Program-made: the position numbers and the translations under genes
Assembly: GCA_041736255.1 (NCBI GenBank)
Contig: JBGSTZ010000172.1
Span: 1 to 64,000 of the forward strand
Origin: AVCC01 sp041736255
GTDB lineage: Bacteria; Pseudomonadota; Gammaproteobacteria; Burkholderiales; Burkholderiaceae_D
Length of the DNA stretch: 64,000 nt
Direction of reading: 5' to 3'
In this document: positions 45,823 through 55,399 of the stretch, in pieces
Numbering within the stretch: the first letter of the stretch is position 1
Layout: the number at the start of each line of letters is the position of its first letter
The notes under the pieces: generated by a model
Databases searched by the model: none
What the model saw: the letters and a program-made list of their open reading frames with translations, nothing else
Told to the model about the DNA's origin: nothing

Positions 45823-45986
45823 ACCGTGCTTATCGGGTTGTCTCCCAAACCAAGAAAGTCTGGTGAATACGTGTGAAAATCCAGCACAATTTGGCGAAAA
45901 TACGCATTTATTTCACTACACGAAGCAGAATTTCACTCATTTGTGGGAAATATTCCGCATGTGGGAGACAACCCGATAAGCACGGT
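45823..45986. mobile_element. 164-bp MITE with 25-bp perfect inverted ends and 4-bp target duplication
   Basis: The left end, starting ACCGTGCTTATCGGGTTGTC (45823-45847), is repeated exactly inverted at 45962-45986. The interior is AT-rich with no coding capacity. CGTA precedes the left end (45819-45822) and follows the right end (45987-45990), which is a target-site duplication. No transposase with such ends is seen in the window. Confidence 0.82.
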
Positions 45987-45990
45987 CGTA

Positions 45991-46760
45991 ACTGCAGGAC
46001 GCCCGTTCTGATGGTCGCGCGACCTCGCCCCGCCCAACCGGGATTCAAATAGATAAAATTGCCGAGCCTAGCTCAGATGGTCTGCTTCAACTCCCCTGTG
46101 CAAGCCGGTAGCATTCTAAATCCGTTCCGAATGCCTGCTTCGGCATACAGCCCACAGTCACACAAACCGTTGTGGTCGGCCTCGGTTCAATCGACCGCCA
46201 CAATGGAGCAAGCGCCGACGAGAACGGGTCATCATATAAGGTGAAGGCGGCGGAGGTAGCGCTGTCAAGTTTGTTCGGTTGAAAAAGCGAGAAATGGCTG
46301 AAACTCAAACCGACGCCATATTGAGCGGAACATTGCTGGGCAGCGAGGCGCAGGGTGACAGCCTGCACTTCGCGCACTTTACTTTGTCGGGAAGGACTTC
46401 AAACTGGAAGGCCAAGTGGATGTGAATATCGGATTCAGTGCCACCTCGCCAATACTAAAGTACAGGCCCACACGCTGACAAATGCAAGATGCGGCGATGA
46501 ATAGCAAATCTGTGCTTTTGGAGACCCCCCCCGATTCGGCAGAAATTGTCAGCTGGGCGCCACTGCGCAAAACGGGCGCGCTGCTTTCGCGACCAAATAC
46601 ACCTTCACGTGGCGAAGGCGTCCCCTTATATAAGTGCTTTGCGTCGCTCACAGGGTGCTATGTCACGCTGGGAAAAATGGCCTGGACGAAGCCTTGAGCG
46701 AAAGAGAGAAAAGTGTCATTTAATTATCTGAGGCTCTCCCAAAACTTCGACCGCCTGCTA
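45991..46760 (+). pseudogene. Decayed gene remnants of unknown family
   Basis: Fragments in several frames look like one former protein: GLGSIDRHNGASADENGSSY with KVKAAEVALSSLFG (from 46178), ALYFVGKDFKLEGQVDVNIG with FSATSPILK (about 46374-46451), and VLLETPPDSAEIVSWAPLRK with TGALLSRPNTPSRGEGVPLY (46494-46630). The intervening stops and frame changes show heavy decay. The family is not recognised. Confidence 0.4.
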
Positions 46761-46800
46761 CCATGCAGAGACAGTCAGGCCAACCTTTGCAGGGATATCA

Positions 46801-47520
46801 TTGAACTTACCCCTAATCCATCCCGATACCGTCTACCACGCCTTGTCTTCCAAACCGGGCCGGTCAGAACGCCGTAATGCATTGAAGCGGCTCCACGAGA
46901 TATGCGGCAACCAATACCAGAACGGTGCCACTGATTTCTCGATTGCTACAATCGGCAAAGCGTGCGAAATCCAAGGCATCCTGAAAGCTAGGGTTCTTTA
47001 CAATGCATCTTCGGCTGACTATAAGGCGCTGATTGATGCCTGGGCCGTATTCGGCGTCAACAATATCAGCAGTGGAACCGAGGGCGAAACGGTGGACGTC
47101 AGAAGCGCCATCGAGACTCAAAAAATCCGGAATAACGATGTATCCCGGATTTCTGACCCTGGCATTCGGGCACACGTTCAGGCACTTATCGACGACCGGA
47201 ACCGCTTACGGGTTCAGTTAAGTCTCATGAACGCTGAAAAATACTTGCGTGACGGTGAAGCTGCGAAGAAAGCCGCGTTGGAAGAGGCGCCGGTAAAATC
47301 CCCCAGAGGTCGCCCACTTAAACATGTGTCCGAATGGGCATTAACGCCCGTGGACCTCACCGCGCTCAAGAACGCCATTTCGCCGGAATTCATCAAGAGT
47401 CAACATTGGCGTCAGGGCCCACAGGGTGAAATTCGCGACGCACTTGGGGAAACCCTCTATGCGCCGGGATACCTACAAGGAATTAAGAAGATGCTCGCGA
47501 ACGCGAACCTTACAGACTAG
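46801..47520 (+). CDS. gmtX: GmtX, gamma-mobile-trio protein
   Basis: 239 residues from TTG with GCAGGGA upstream. The N-terminal part, FSIATIGKACEIQGILKARV then LYNASSADYKALIDAWAVFG, and the C-terminal LKNAISPEFIKSQHWRQGPQ match the GmtX family. GmtX accompanies the tyrosine recombinase GmtY and GmtZ in the gamma-mobile-trio found at one end of many integrative elements. Neither gmtY nor gmtZ is present here; GmtX lies next to the 3' end of ssrA and beside decayed sequence. It may be a leftover of an earlier integration module. Biochemical role of GmtX is not known to me. Confidence 0.83.
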   Translation: MNLPLIHPDTVYHALSSKPGRSERRNALKRLHEICGNQYQNGATDFSIATIGKACEIQGILKARVLYNASSADYKALIDAWAVFGVNNISSGTEGETVDVRSAIETQKIRNNDVSRISDPGIRAHVQALIDDRNRLRVQLSLMNAEKYLRDGEAAKKAALEEAPVKSPRGRPLKHVSEWALTPVDLTALKNAISPEFIKSQHWRQGPQGEIRDALGETLYAPGYLQGIKKMLANANLTD

Positions 47521-47740
47521 TTTGCCTGTTAGTAATCCGGAGGATAACTATGTATGGTTGCGCGGGCCATGCCGTACTTCACAAGTTGTCGCAATCTTGT
47601 CGCATAGCCCAAACCAAAACAGACCACTCCAGTCCAATCTGGCGAAAACAGATAAATGTAATATCTATCCTAAGTAGATGAAAACACAGACTTTTGTGTA
47701 GTCTACGGTGGTCACCAGCAAAATTGCTGACGACGGGAAA

Positions 47741-48102
47741 TGGTGGAGGCGGCGGGAATCGAACCCGCGTCCAGAAGTACTCTACAGACAGTTCTACATA
47801 CTTAGTGCTGCCATTTAATTTAATCCGTACGACGCGGACGCACACGCTGCGTAAAGACGAGCCGCCTATTGTTTAACAACTGACCAAGCGACACGGCCGA
47901 TTGCGATTCCTTGTAAATGACTCTACTGCTGTTGCCAGCCCACCCCAAGGAAGAAGTGGTGTAGAGCAAGCCGGTTATTAAGCGGCTAGTGCGTACGAGT
48001 TATCGTTTGCAGTTGTGTTTTTTCTGGATGTATTTACGAGGTAACCAGTCCTCGGTATGCCCTGCTCTGCTTTGCAACCCCTGTCGAAACCTGGTCGCCC
48101 CC
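47741..48102 (-). ncRNA. ssrA: Transfer-messenger RNA (tmRNA)
   Basis: On the minus strand the 5' end GGGGGCGACCAGGTTTCGAC is at 48102 and the tRNA-like 3' end, GGGTTCGATTCCCGCC then GCCTCCACCA, finishes at 47741; 362 nucleotides. The tag frame encodes ANDNSYALAA and stop (GCAAACGATAACTCG...TAA near 47990-48020). tmRNA rescues stalled ribosomes together with SmpB. The 3' end is a common target of integrases, and gmtX stands 220 bases from it, so the accessory region to the left was probably inserted here. Confidence 0.95.
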
Positions 48103-48287
48103 AATACAGAACTTGTATTGTAGCCTAGTACTTGGTATCTCGCTGATGGGTTTCAAGAGTCTGTGGCAAAAGAAAAACTGCTTGAACTCTCCCGCAGGGA
48201 AAACATTAGAGATTTCCGGTCTACGGATATCGAACTGCCCAGACCGACGAATGGAACTTTTTTAACGCCCGTTCGTTAAACTACATA

Positions 48288-48836
48288 ATGCGAATCTTTT
48301 CCAACCTAAACGACCATCAGTGCGTGACGCTGGCCCAAAATGGCGATAACAAGGCATTTTCGGAACTGGTTGCGCGTTATCAGGATCGTATTTATCGCTT
48401 TCTGGTGCGTCTGACGGGCGCGCCGGATGCGGCGCTGGATTTGACGCAGGATACTTTTTTGCGGGCTTATCAAAATCTGGCGCGCTGGCGTCCCGATGCG
48501 CTGTTCAAGACTTGGCTGTTCCGGATCGCGCGCAATATTGCATTCGACCGCTTGCGGCGTGAAAAACGGGTGGTTTTTGTCGAATGGGAAGAAGATTTTA
48601 CACAGCAAGATCCGGCGGCCGGGCCCGATGCGAAATTGGAGACGGTGCAACGCTATCGCCAGTTAGAAGCCGCACTGGGAAAGTTGCCGACGGAGCAGCG
48701 CGAGATTTTGCTGCTGCGTGAAATCGAAGAAATGACTTACGATGAAATCGCCCTGGTTTTGGACTTGAACCTCGGCACAGTCAAATCGCGCATCGCCCGG
48801 GCGCGCATCGCTTTACTGGCCCACATGGAACATTGA
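48288..48836 (+). CDS. ECF RNA polymerase sigma factor
   Basis: 182 residues. Region 2 (FSELVARYQDRIYRFLVRLT, LTQDTFLRAYQNLARWRPDA, FKTWLFRIARNIAFD) and region 4 (LGKLPTEQREILLLREIEEM, YDEIALVLDLNLGTVKSRIA) are complete. A linker rich in Asp/Glu lies between. It starts a four-base-overlapping operon with an anti-sigma factor and a periplasmic sensor, as in CnrHYX-like metal or stress systems. It is the first ordinary chromosomal gene beyond ssrA. Confidence 0.93.
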   Translation: MRIFSNLNDHQCVTLAQNGDNKAFSELVARYQDRIYRFLVRLTGAPDAALDLTQDTFLRAYQNLARWRPDALFKTWLFRIARNIAFDRLRREKRVVFVEWEEDFTQQDPAAGPDAKLETVQRYRQLEAALGKLPTEQREILLLREIEEMTYDEIALVLDLNLGTVKSRIARARIALLAHMEH

Positions 48837-48850
48837 TGGGAGAACTTGTT

Positions 48851-49291
48851 ATGCCTTGTCCACAATACAACAAAATATCTACTTACCTGGATCAAGCGAT
48901 GGCGGTCTTGGAGCGCGCGCAATTCGCAACGCATGTCGAGACTTGCCCGCTGTGCCAGCATCAACTAGAGGCAATGGCTGCAATGCAACAAAATCTGCGC
49001 GACCTGCCTTCGCCAGTTTTGGGATTCGATCTGGCGGCCCGGCTGCAAGACCGCATCGGTAGCAGTGCCGTGCAACGCCAGCCTGCCCGGTCTTTTTGGT
49101 TCGCATGGGCTCCGGGCGGATTGACGGCGGCTGCATCGCTGGCCTGTGGTATTTGGCTCGGCGCGCTGCTGACGGGTGGCGCAGTCAGCAGCGCGCCGCC
49201 GACCGTGATGGTGCGGGTATTCGATTCGGTGCCGCCGGGTGGATTATGTGCTGCCACTGAACTCTGTCGTCTATCAAGAGGAATGCAATGA
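48851..49291 (+). CDS. Zinc-finger anti-sigma factor, membrane-bound
   Basis: 146 residues from ATG 48851 with GGGAGA upstream; a start at 48833 overlapping the sigma gene is also possible. FATHVETCPLCQHQLEAM carries the HxxxCxxC zinc-binding anti-sigma motif near residues 28-36. A membrane helix follows at about 88-110 (LTAAASLACGIWLGALLTGG), with a short periplasmic tail. It should hold the preceding sigma factor inactive. It ends overlapping the sensor gene by four bases. Confidence 0.85.
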   Translation: MPCPQYNKISTYLDQAMAVLERAQFATHVETCPLCQHQLEAMAAMQQNLRDLPSPVLGFDLAARLQDRIGSSAVQRQPARSFWFAWAPGGLTAAASLACGIWLGALLTGGAVSSAPPTVMVRVFDSVPPGGLCAATELCRLSRGMQ

Positions 49292-49773
49292 ATCGCAACA
49301 TGGGGAACATTGGGAAATGGTTATTGGTGGCTTCACTTTCGCTTAATCTCGGCTTCGCTGCCACGGTCGTTTATAACCAACTGCGAACAATTCCGGCATC
49401 CCGGAACGTGCAGAGCGCACAGCCGGTCAGCCTGCCAGATCATCTGCAATTGACTGCCGAACAACGGATTCGATGGCACCAGATCGAGCAAGGTTTCGTT
49501 GCCGATCTGGCCGCCAACTGGCGCGAAATCGGACAGCATCGCGAAGCGCTGATAAAGCACATTTTTTCGGCCCAGCCCGAGCGCGCAAAAATCGATGCTG
49601 AGCAAGCCAGGATCGCGACATTGCAGGACACGCAGCAGCGCCGCGTGATCACGCAACTGCTGGCTGAGCGCGAACTGCTGGATCAGCGGCAGCGCGCTGC
49701 ATTGATGGCGCTACTGCTTGACCGTTACAAGAATGAAGCCACGGAAGAAGAATTGCTGCACCGTGATCCATAA
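49288..49773 (+). CDS. Periplasmic sensor of the CnrR/RsxA (Spy-like) type
   Basis: 161 residues. An N-terminal anchor (WLLVASLSLNLGFAATVVYN, residues ~11-30) is followed by long helices (LTAEQRIRWHQIEQGFVADL, RAKIDAEQARIATLQDTQQR, QRAALMALLLDRYKN), the LTxEQ helical pattern of Spy/CnrX/RsxA periplasmic sensors. It overlaps the anti-sigma gene (ATGA). It likely modulates anti-sigma release on metal or envelope stress. No His-rich metal site is evident, so the signal is open. Confidence 0.83.
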   Translation: MNRNMGNIGKWLLVASLSLNLGFAATVVYNQLRTIPASRNVQSAQPVSLPDHLQLTAEQRIRWHQIEQGFVADLAANWREIGQHREALIKHIFSAQPERAKIDAEQARIATLQDTQQRRVITQLLAERELLDQRQRAALMALLLDRYKNEATEEELLHRDP

Positions 49774-49893
49774 AAATCCGGTCACTTCGACATAAATTTG
49801 AAAAAAATGGAACATGCGCACTTGCCGTTCGTTTAAACAAGCAGTCGGACGTTTTGCTCGACATAACTTGATTCAAGCTGATACGGAGTTCGC

Positions 49894-50376
49894 ATGAAAT
49901 ACCCTAAATTTTTACTGCTGGCAATCGCCCTGGCGTTGCCTTTAACCACATTGGCCGGCGAGGCTGCCAAACATGCTCACAGCGCAGCGGCGCAAACCCA
50001 GCTTGAACTCAATGCCGGAAAAGAATGGACCACCGATGCACCATTGCGCCAGGCCATGAGCAATATTCGCAGCACAGTAACAACGGCATTGCCGGCAGCC
50101 CACGGCGGCAAGCTTACGCCGGCGCAATACGATACGTTCGGCAATGATGTCACCGCACAAATCACCTACATTGTGCAGAACTGCAAGCTTGATCCAGCAG
50201 CAGACGAACAACTTCACATCATCGTGGGCGACATCATGAACGGCATTGATACTGCAGCAGGCAAACAGCCTGATCAGAAAAGAGCGCTGGGCGTGGTCCA
50301 GATTGCGCAAGCACTGAATAGTTATGGCAAGTATTTTGATCAGGCAGACTGGAAAGCGGTCAAGCTGCCGGATTAA
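49894..50376 (+). CDS. Secreted hypothetical protein (DnrO/CopK-like context)
   Basis: 160 residues with signal peptide (KFLLLAIALALPLTTLAGEA) and a mature helical domain: WTTDAPLRQAMSNIRSTVTT, VTAQITYIVQNCKLDPAADE, EQLHIIVGDIMNGIDTAAGK. The pattern occurs in small proteobacterial periplasmic proteins of unknown function found near metal genes. It lies 120 bases after the sensor gene and may belong to the sigma regulon. The Met/His content (HAHSAA, LHIIV) would allow metal binding, which is inference. Confidence 0.75.
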   Translation: MKYPKFLLLAIALALPLTTLAGEAAKHAHSAAAQTQLELNAGKEWTTDAPLRQAMSNIRSTVTTALPAAHGGKLTPAQYDTFGNDVTAQITYIVQNCKLDPAADEQLHIIVGDIMNGIDTAAGKQPDQKRALGVVQIAQALNSYGKYFDQADWKAVKLPD

Positions 50377-50419
50377 TCCATCGGACTTAGGCCAAACAAG
50401 CGCAGACAGGGGTTTTGGT

Positions 50420-51124
50420 TCAGCGATCATCTTGTGCCAAAACCCGGCCTTTGCCGTCGGCATGTCTCGCCTGACCCACGATTAGTAACAACACCAGCAG
50501 CGCAATGAACGGCATCAGCAGCGCATCTGCAGACCCCATTGCCCACAGCGTGGCGCCGCTGATGACGCACCAGATTATCGGGATGCACAACAATACCGGG
50601 CGTATCCAGCCCGACACTAATAGCAGGATACCCAGCGTTGCAATGACGGTAGGATCGGGCGCAATGCCGAAGATTTCGGCCTGCAGCCACGGCCGCCCGA
50701 TGGCCGCTCCGATCCATGGTTGAAGCGCCAGCGCGAAGATAAACAGATAAAGACCAGCGCGACGGAGTGCATAGTCTGCCGATCTAAATATCAGTTGACC
50801 GCGAATGACTCCAATCCAGATCAACAGCAGCGCCTCAATCACAAACCCGAGCGCGAAATAACGCGCTGCCCAATTGATGGTTGCGTAGCGCTCGATGTGA
50901 TACGCCCACGCCACCCAAAGCCAGCACACGGCGAGAATCGCCGCGACGATCCGTCCTTGCCAAGGGCGGGCGCGCTGCAAGCACATCAGAATCACGATGC
51001 CGAGCGCGATGGCCACGATCTGGGCCGGCCATATTTCGCGGTTGTAGAGTGCAAACAGCCGAGTGTAGGTCTGCGCCGAGAACATCAGTAGGTCCGACAG
51101 CCTATAAGTCCACCACTCGGACAT
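50420..51124 (-). CDS. DUF6064-family membrane protein
   Basis: 234 residues with seven or so membrane segments (IWPAQIVAIALGIVILMCLQ, RIVAAILAVCWLWVAWAYHI, FALGFVIEALLLIWIGVIRG and others). The start MSEWWTYRLSDLLMFSAQTY is characteristic of DUF6064 proteins. It is cytoplasmic-membrane located with unknown function. Its start overlaps the stop of the aldo/keto reductase gene (one base), so the two are co-transcribed on the minus strand. Confidence 0.8.
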   Translation of the reverse strand: MSEWWTYRLSDLLMFSAQTYTRLFALYNREIWPAQIVAIALGIVILMCLQRARPWQGRIVAAILAVCWLWVAWAYHIERYATINWAARYFALGFVIEALLLIWIGVIRGQLIFRSADYALRRAGLYLFIFALALQPWIGAAIGRPWLQAEIFGIAPDPTVIATLGILLLVSGWIRPVLLCIPIIWCVISGATLWAMGSADALLMPFIALLVLLLIVGQARHADGKGRVLAQDDR

Positions 51125-52071
51125 CAGAGTTTCTCGACGTAATTAATCATGCGGCGGCGCATCGCTTCGTCCGGTAAATGGCCGAATGCGGCGCCGATGT
51201 TTTCGCGCACGTGCGCCACGCTGGAGGTCGCCGGAATGGCGCAGGTGACCCCCGGATGCGCAACGATGAATTTGAGCAGGAACTGGGCCCAGTTCGCGCA
51301 ATCGATATCAGCCGCCCATGGCGGCAACGGATGACGTTGTACCGCCCGGATCAGCGCTCCCTGGCGAAATGGCCGGTTGACGATCACACCGATGCCGCGG
51401 TCAATCGCCAGCGGAAGAATGCGTTTTTCTACCTCGCGGTCCAGAATGTTGTAGGTGATCTGGACGAAATCAATCGGATGGTTGCGCATGATCTGCTCAA
51501 TTTCGGAATGGCGGCGGCCCTCGGAAGTCGTGATCCCAACATAGCGCAGCCGGCCGGCCGATTTCATCGCAAAAAGCGTTGGCAGATGCGCCTGCCAGGA
51601 CAGCAGGTTGTGGGCCTGCAGCAGATCGAAACGTGCAATGCCCCAATGCCGGCGCGATGTCTCGATCTGGCCCGGGCCACCTGAGCCGGACGAAATCCAG
51701 ACCTTGTCTGCGGAAAATACACGCGACGCCATGCCCAATTTTTTCAGACCTTCGCCAATGACTTGCTGCGAGGAGCCGTACATCGGCGAGGAATCGATCA
51801 GCCGCCCGCCTGCATCGAAAAAATTGCGCATCACCTCGATGCAGGCATCGCGGGCGACACGGTCATTGCCCACATTGAAAGTGATCCAGCTTCCCAGCCC
51901 GATCAGCGGCAAAACTTCGCCCCCGGGACGGATCGGCCGCGTGAGTATGGCCTGTTGCGGCGCTGCGAACGCAGGGCCCAAGATGGCGCCAGCCCCGATT
52001 GCCAACAAGGATTGGAGCAGGCAACGGCGACGCGGATCTGAAAGCTGCAGCATCGGAAACCTCCGTTTCAT
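51124..52071 (-). CDS. Aldo/keto reductase with Tat-like signal
   Basis: 315 residues. The N-terminus RRRCLLQSLLAIGAGAILGP is a twin-arginine or lipoprotein-like leader ahead of the barrel. Aldo/keto reductase features: VLPLIGLGSWITFNVGN, AGGRLIDSSPMYGSSQQVIG with the Asp and Tyr, VFSADKVWIS (Lys), and DLLQAHNLLS with the HxL motif. The leader suggests periplasmic location, as seen for some oxidoreductases of this family. NADPH-linked reduction of aldehydes or ketones; substrate unknown. Confidence 0.88.
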   Translation of the reverse strand: MKRRFPMLQLSDPRRRCLLQSLLAIGAGAILGPAFAAPQQAILTRPIRPGGEVLPLIGLGSWITFNVGNDRVARDACIEVMRNFFDAGGRLIDSSPMYGSSQQVIGEGLKKLGMASRVFSADKVWISSGSGGPGQIETSRRHWGIARFDLLQAHNLLSWQAHLPTLFAMKSAGRLRYVGITTSEGRRHSEIEQIMRNHPIDFVQITYNILDREVEKRILPLAIDRGIGVIVNRPFRQGALIRAVQRHPLPPWAADIDCANWAQFLLKFIVAHPGVTCAIPATSSVAHVRENIGAAFGHLPDEAMRRRMINYVEKL

Positions 52072-52185
52072 ATCGCATAGTTTGATATTGTGCCGGCATC
52101 CGGAGTTCCACCCGAACTTTGCCTTTTGCTGTCTTCATGCAAGAAGTCTCACCGAAGTCTCACCGGAATTTCACCGAATGCTTGC

Positions 52186-53433
52186 TCACCTTGCGGTGGA
52201 CGGCGCTGGCGTCAACAGATCCGACCGGGGGAAATCCCAGCCTGGAATCAACTGCGAACATGGCCGATCTTTGAAATCGGCGAAATTGATGGTCGTGAAA
52301 TTTTTGCCTCCCTCCAATCCGAAGCGGATATCGACAGCTTCGGTGTCGCGCAGCCACGGCGCACGCGCAAACCTGAGCCAGGCTTCGAAATGGCAATTCT
52401 CGTTCTTCAGTTCGCGCAGCGTATCGAGGCTACCCTGCTGCTGCGACAGAAAGGCGATTGCCGGCGTCACACTTTTTTGGGATGGACGCTCAGAAAGGCT
52501 GACCGGGCATGCGGTGACAGGCAAAATGTCAGGCGCCAGGCTCAGAATGCCGCGCTGCAGCCGGTAGCTTCCCGCACCATCGTTGCGTTCGACCGAAACG
52601 AAGAACCAGCACAACGGATTGGCCGGAAACGATGACACTGATGCATCGAGGACCAGGCTGGCAGGATCTCTCTTTTGCAGGGTCTCGACCACGGCCAGCC
52701 TGGCTTGCCCGGACGCGTAGCCCTGCAAGCCGACGAAACCGATGCCGACACTCAACGCGATAAGCAAGGTACTTCTGCCGCCCACTCCAGCGCGATACTG
52801 AAGCGCACCGAGTGCGACAGCAATGCACACAAGAACAACAAACGAGCCCCAAGGCAAGTAACCTTTTATCGTGAAAAACAACGGTGCCCCGATCAGCAAT
52901 GCCAGAAGAAAGAGCCTGATTGCCGGCTGCCGCACCATCATCGCCATCGGCACGCCAAACGCGATCCAGAACAGTGGCTCAAGAATGAACACCATATCGC
53001 CATACAGCCAGCGCGAGTCGAATGGATGGAACGGGTGAATTCCATACCAATTCAGATAATCCATCAGCAGATGCAGCACAAACCCGAGCGTCACAATCAG
53101 CATCATGCCGATGCGCGCACTGGCACTTTCCCGCAACAACTTCCGCGCCGATGGCCAAAACAGCCAGATTATCGCCCATAGCAGGATCGCTTGCGGAATT
53201 GCGTAAAACAGCGTGTGGGTATGCCCGCGATGGTGTAGCAGATAGCCGAGCGGAGCGGGAAGAAGTGGCGTAAGAAAAAAGTCGAGGTCCGGAAAGTTGC
53301 TTGCAAACCAGCACGACAGCAGCAACAGGCGTCGACGCAGCCGATGGCGGCCGCCATCTGGTTCCTGCGGCAAGCTGCGATGCACAAGTTCGCCGACTAC
53401 AAGGCCTACGACCGAATGGCTAAGATTATCCAT
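52186..53433 (-). CDS. YdjM/YbcI-like metal-dependent hydrolase, membrane (DUF457)
   Basis: 415 residues. The front shows DNLSHSVVGLVVGELVHRSL, then ASNFPDLDFFL and the H-rich HHRGHTHTLFYAIPQAILLW with metal ligands; the next segments, LGFVLHLLMDYLNWYGIHPF and then HPFDSRWLYGDM, follow the LexA-regulated inner-membrane YdjM/DUF457 plan. About eight membrane helices, then a C-terminal soluble part of 150 residues. The gene stands alone on the minus strand. The second part from residue ~260 has no recognised domain. Confidence 0.85.
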   Translation of the reverse strand: MDNLSHSVVGLVVGELVHRSLPQEPDGGRHRLRRRLLLLSCWFASNFPDLDFFLTPLLPAPLGYLLHHRGHTHTLFYAIPQAILLWAIIWLFWPSARKLLRESASARIGMMLIVTLGFVLHLLMDYLNWYGIHPFHPFDSRWLYGDMVFILEPLFWIAFGVPMAMMVRQPAIRLFLLALLIGAPLFFTIKGYLPWGSFVVLVCIAVALGALQYRAGVGGRSTLLIALSVGIGFVGLQGYASGQARLAVVETLQKRDPASLVLDASVSSFPANPLCWFFVSVERNDGAGSYRLQRGILSLAPDILPVTACPVSLSERPSQKSVTPAIAFLSQQQGSLDTLRELKNENCHFEAWLRFARAPWLRDTEAVDIRFGLEGGKNFTTINFADFKDRPCSQLIPGWDFPRSDLLTPAPSTAR

Positions 53434-53944
53434 TGGATAATTTTAAAGGCTTTCTTGCATATCCGTTTTGACAGCAGCGACTAAGGAATACGTGCCGGTG
53501 TGCCTGCCACATCCATGAAAGCATACCAGTCACTGTATTTTTAATAAGTCCATGAATATATGCGCTTGATGAGTGTTTTTGAACGATACTCAAGACTAAA
53601 TTCCGGCTCACTGAGACTCATACCTGAATTGAAAATACTCAGGGCTTCAAGAGGCGGAAGCAAATGCAACCGCTTGAATTCGCCACCGATGCACCGCACA
53701 TGATGGGCGTGATGTACCCAGGCATCCAAGCCTGTCAAACTCGAGAATGCGCTTTCCGGTGGACCCGGCGATGATATTTTCGTATCCGACGCCCGGGTAA
53801 CATAAGTCAGAAGTCAGAAGTCGCGTAGTGAAAATTTATTGAGAAGCAAAAAACCTACATGCCGTTAAACAAGATCTTTGAGCAAGAATGCCAGGCGGCC
53901 CATGGCACTTGATCGAATCACAAAATATTGAAGCCGCTCATCTC
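53434..53944. other. Intergenic stretch before the Wadjet operon
   Basis: About 510 bases with no accepted gene (a 65-codon minus frame at 53541-53738 has no recognisable content). The Wadjet promoter should lie near its right end; AAGTCAGAAGTCAGAAGTC around 53806 is a short 8-base tandem repeat. Confidence 0.4.
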
Positions 53945-55399
53945 ATGGATCTCGACTACGCCACATTAGCCCTGCTGCGCCAGAGCCACCCGGCCTGGCG
54001 GCTGCTGCGCTCGGATCACGCGCCGCTGGTGGCAAGTTTTCTGCAACGCGCGTTCATCGCACCCAATTTGCGGGTGATGGCACAGGCCGATTTGGCGGAG
54101 GCGCTGGAGGATGAACTGTTCGCACTGCGCGAGCGCTTGGGTGCAGAAGCCTTCCCGAAGCCGGCAATGGAATATCTCAACGACTGGGCTGCCAATGACA
54201 AGGGTTGGCTGCGTAAGTTTTATCGCCAGGGTTCGGACGAACCGCATTTCGACCTGACCCCGGCCACCGAGAAGGCGATTGCCTGGCTCGGGACGCTGAC
54301 CGAGCGCAGCTTCGTCGGCACCGAGTCGCGCTTGCTCACGCTGTTCGAGTTGCTCAAGCAGATGAGTGAAGGCAGCGAGACCGACCCGCAGACGCGTATT
54401 GCCGAATTACACAAACGTCGCGATGAGATCGACGCTGAAATCGCCCGCGTTTTGACGGGCGACATGCCGTTGCTGGACGATACCGCGTTGAAAGATCGTT
54501 TCCAGCAGTTCATGGCGATGGCGCGCGAATTACTGACGGATTTTCGCGAGGTGGAGCAAAACTTTCGCGGACTGGATCGGCGCGTGCGCGAACGCATCGC
54601 ACTGTGGGAAGGCTCAAAAGGCGCGCTGCTGGAAGAAATCATGGGCGAGCGCGACGCCATTTCCGAATCGGATCAGGGCCGCAGCTTTCGCGCGTTTTGG
54701 GATTTTCTGATGTCCAGCAGCCGGCAGGAGGAACTGACGGCGTTGCTGGAACGCGTCCTGGCCCTGGCCCCGATAGCCGAACTCAAGCCCGACGCCCGTA
54801 CCCGTCGCGTGCATTACGACTGGCTGGAGGCCGGCGAACACACCCAGCGCACGGTGGCCCGGCTGTCGCAGCAGTTGCGACGCTTCCTGGACGACCAGGC
54901 CTGGCTGGAAAACCGCCGCATCATGGACATCCTGCACGGCATCGAAGCCAAAGCGCTGAGCATGCGGGATGCAACGCCACCGGGTACTGTGATGCGCATT
55001 GCGAATACCGCTGCCGACATCGAATTGCCGATGGAGCGGCCACTTTACGCACCCACGAGCAAACCGCTGATCACCGATATTGCGCTGGAGCCCGGCGATG
55101 CCGATATGGATGCAACTGCGTTATATTCACAGGTGGTGATCGACAAGAGCGCTTTGGCGCGGCATATCCGCCACGCCTTGCAGAGTCGCACGCAAGTCAC
55201 CCTGCGCGAGCTGTGCGAGTTGCAACCGCTGCAGCACGGCCTGGCCGAGCTGGTGACGTATTTACAGCTTGCGGGGGACGCATCCAAGACCGTGGTGGAT
55301 GAAGATACGACCGAGACCATCATCTGGAAACGCACGGGGCCAGACGGCCAGAAGCACACGAAGCAGGCGCGTTTGCCGCGCGTCATATTTGTTAGGTAA
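53945..55399 (+). CDS. jetA: JetA, Wadjet kleisin-like subunit (DUF3375)
   Basis: 484 residues from ATG 53945 (MDLDYATLALLRQSHPAWRL), the typical DUF3375 beginning; an earlier ATG 53888 adds 19 doubtful residues. The remainder is highly charged and helical (ALEDELFALRERLGAEAFPK; MAMARELLTDFREVEQNFRG; IALWEGSKGALLEEIMGERD). JetA is the MukF-like kleisin of Wadjet, an SMC-type complex that detects and cleaves small circular DNA. First gene of jetABCD; a tandem repeat separates it from jetB. Confidence 0.93.
   Translation: MDLDYATLALLRQSHPAWRLLRSDHAPLVASFLQRAFIAPNLRVMAQADLAEALEDELFALRERLGAEAFPKPAMEYLNDWAANDKGWLRKFYRQGSDEPHFDLTPATEKAIAWLGTLTERSFVGTESRLLTLFELLKQMSEGSETDPQTRIAELHKRRDEIDAEIARVLTGDMPLLDDTALKDRFQQFMAMARELLTDFREVEQNFRGLDRRVRERIALWEGSKGALLEEIMGERDAISESDQGRSFRAFWDFLMSSSRQEELTALLERVLALAPIAELKPDARTRRVHYDWLEAGEHTQRTVARLSQQLRRFLDDQAWLENRRIMDILHGIEAKALSMRDATPPGTVMRIANTAADIELPMERPLYAPTSKPLITDIALEPGDADMDATALYSQVVIDKSALARHIRHALQSRTQVTLRELCELQPLQHGLAELVTYLQLAGDASKTVVDEDTTETIIWKRTGPDGQKHTKQARLPRVIFVR

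Noticed and set aside
53541..53738. Small minus-strand gene before jetA
   Set aside because: No ribosome site or recognisable motif; text not protein-like enough to call.
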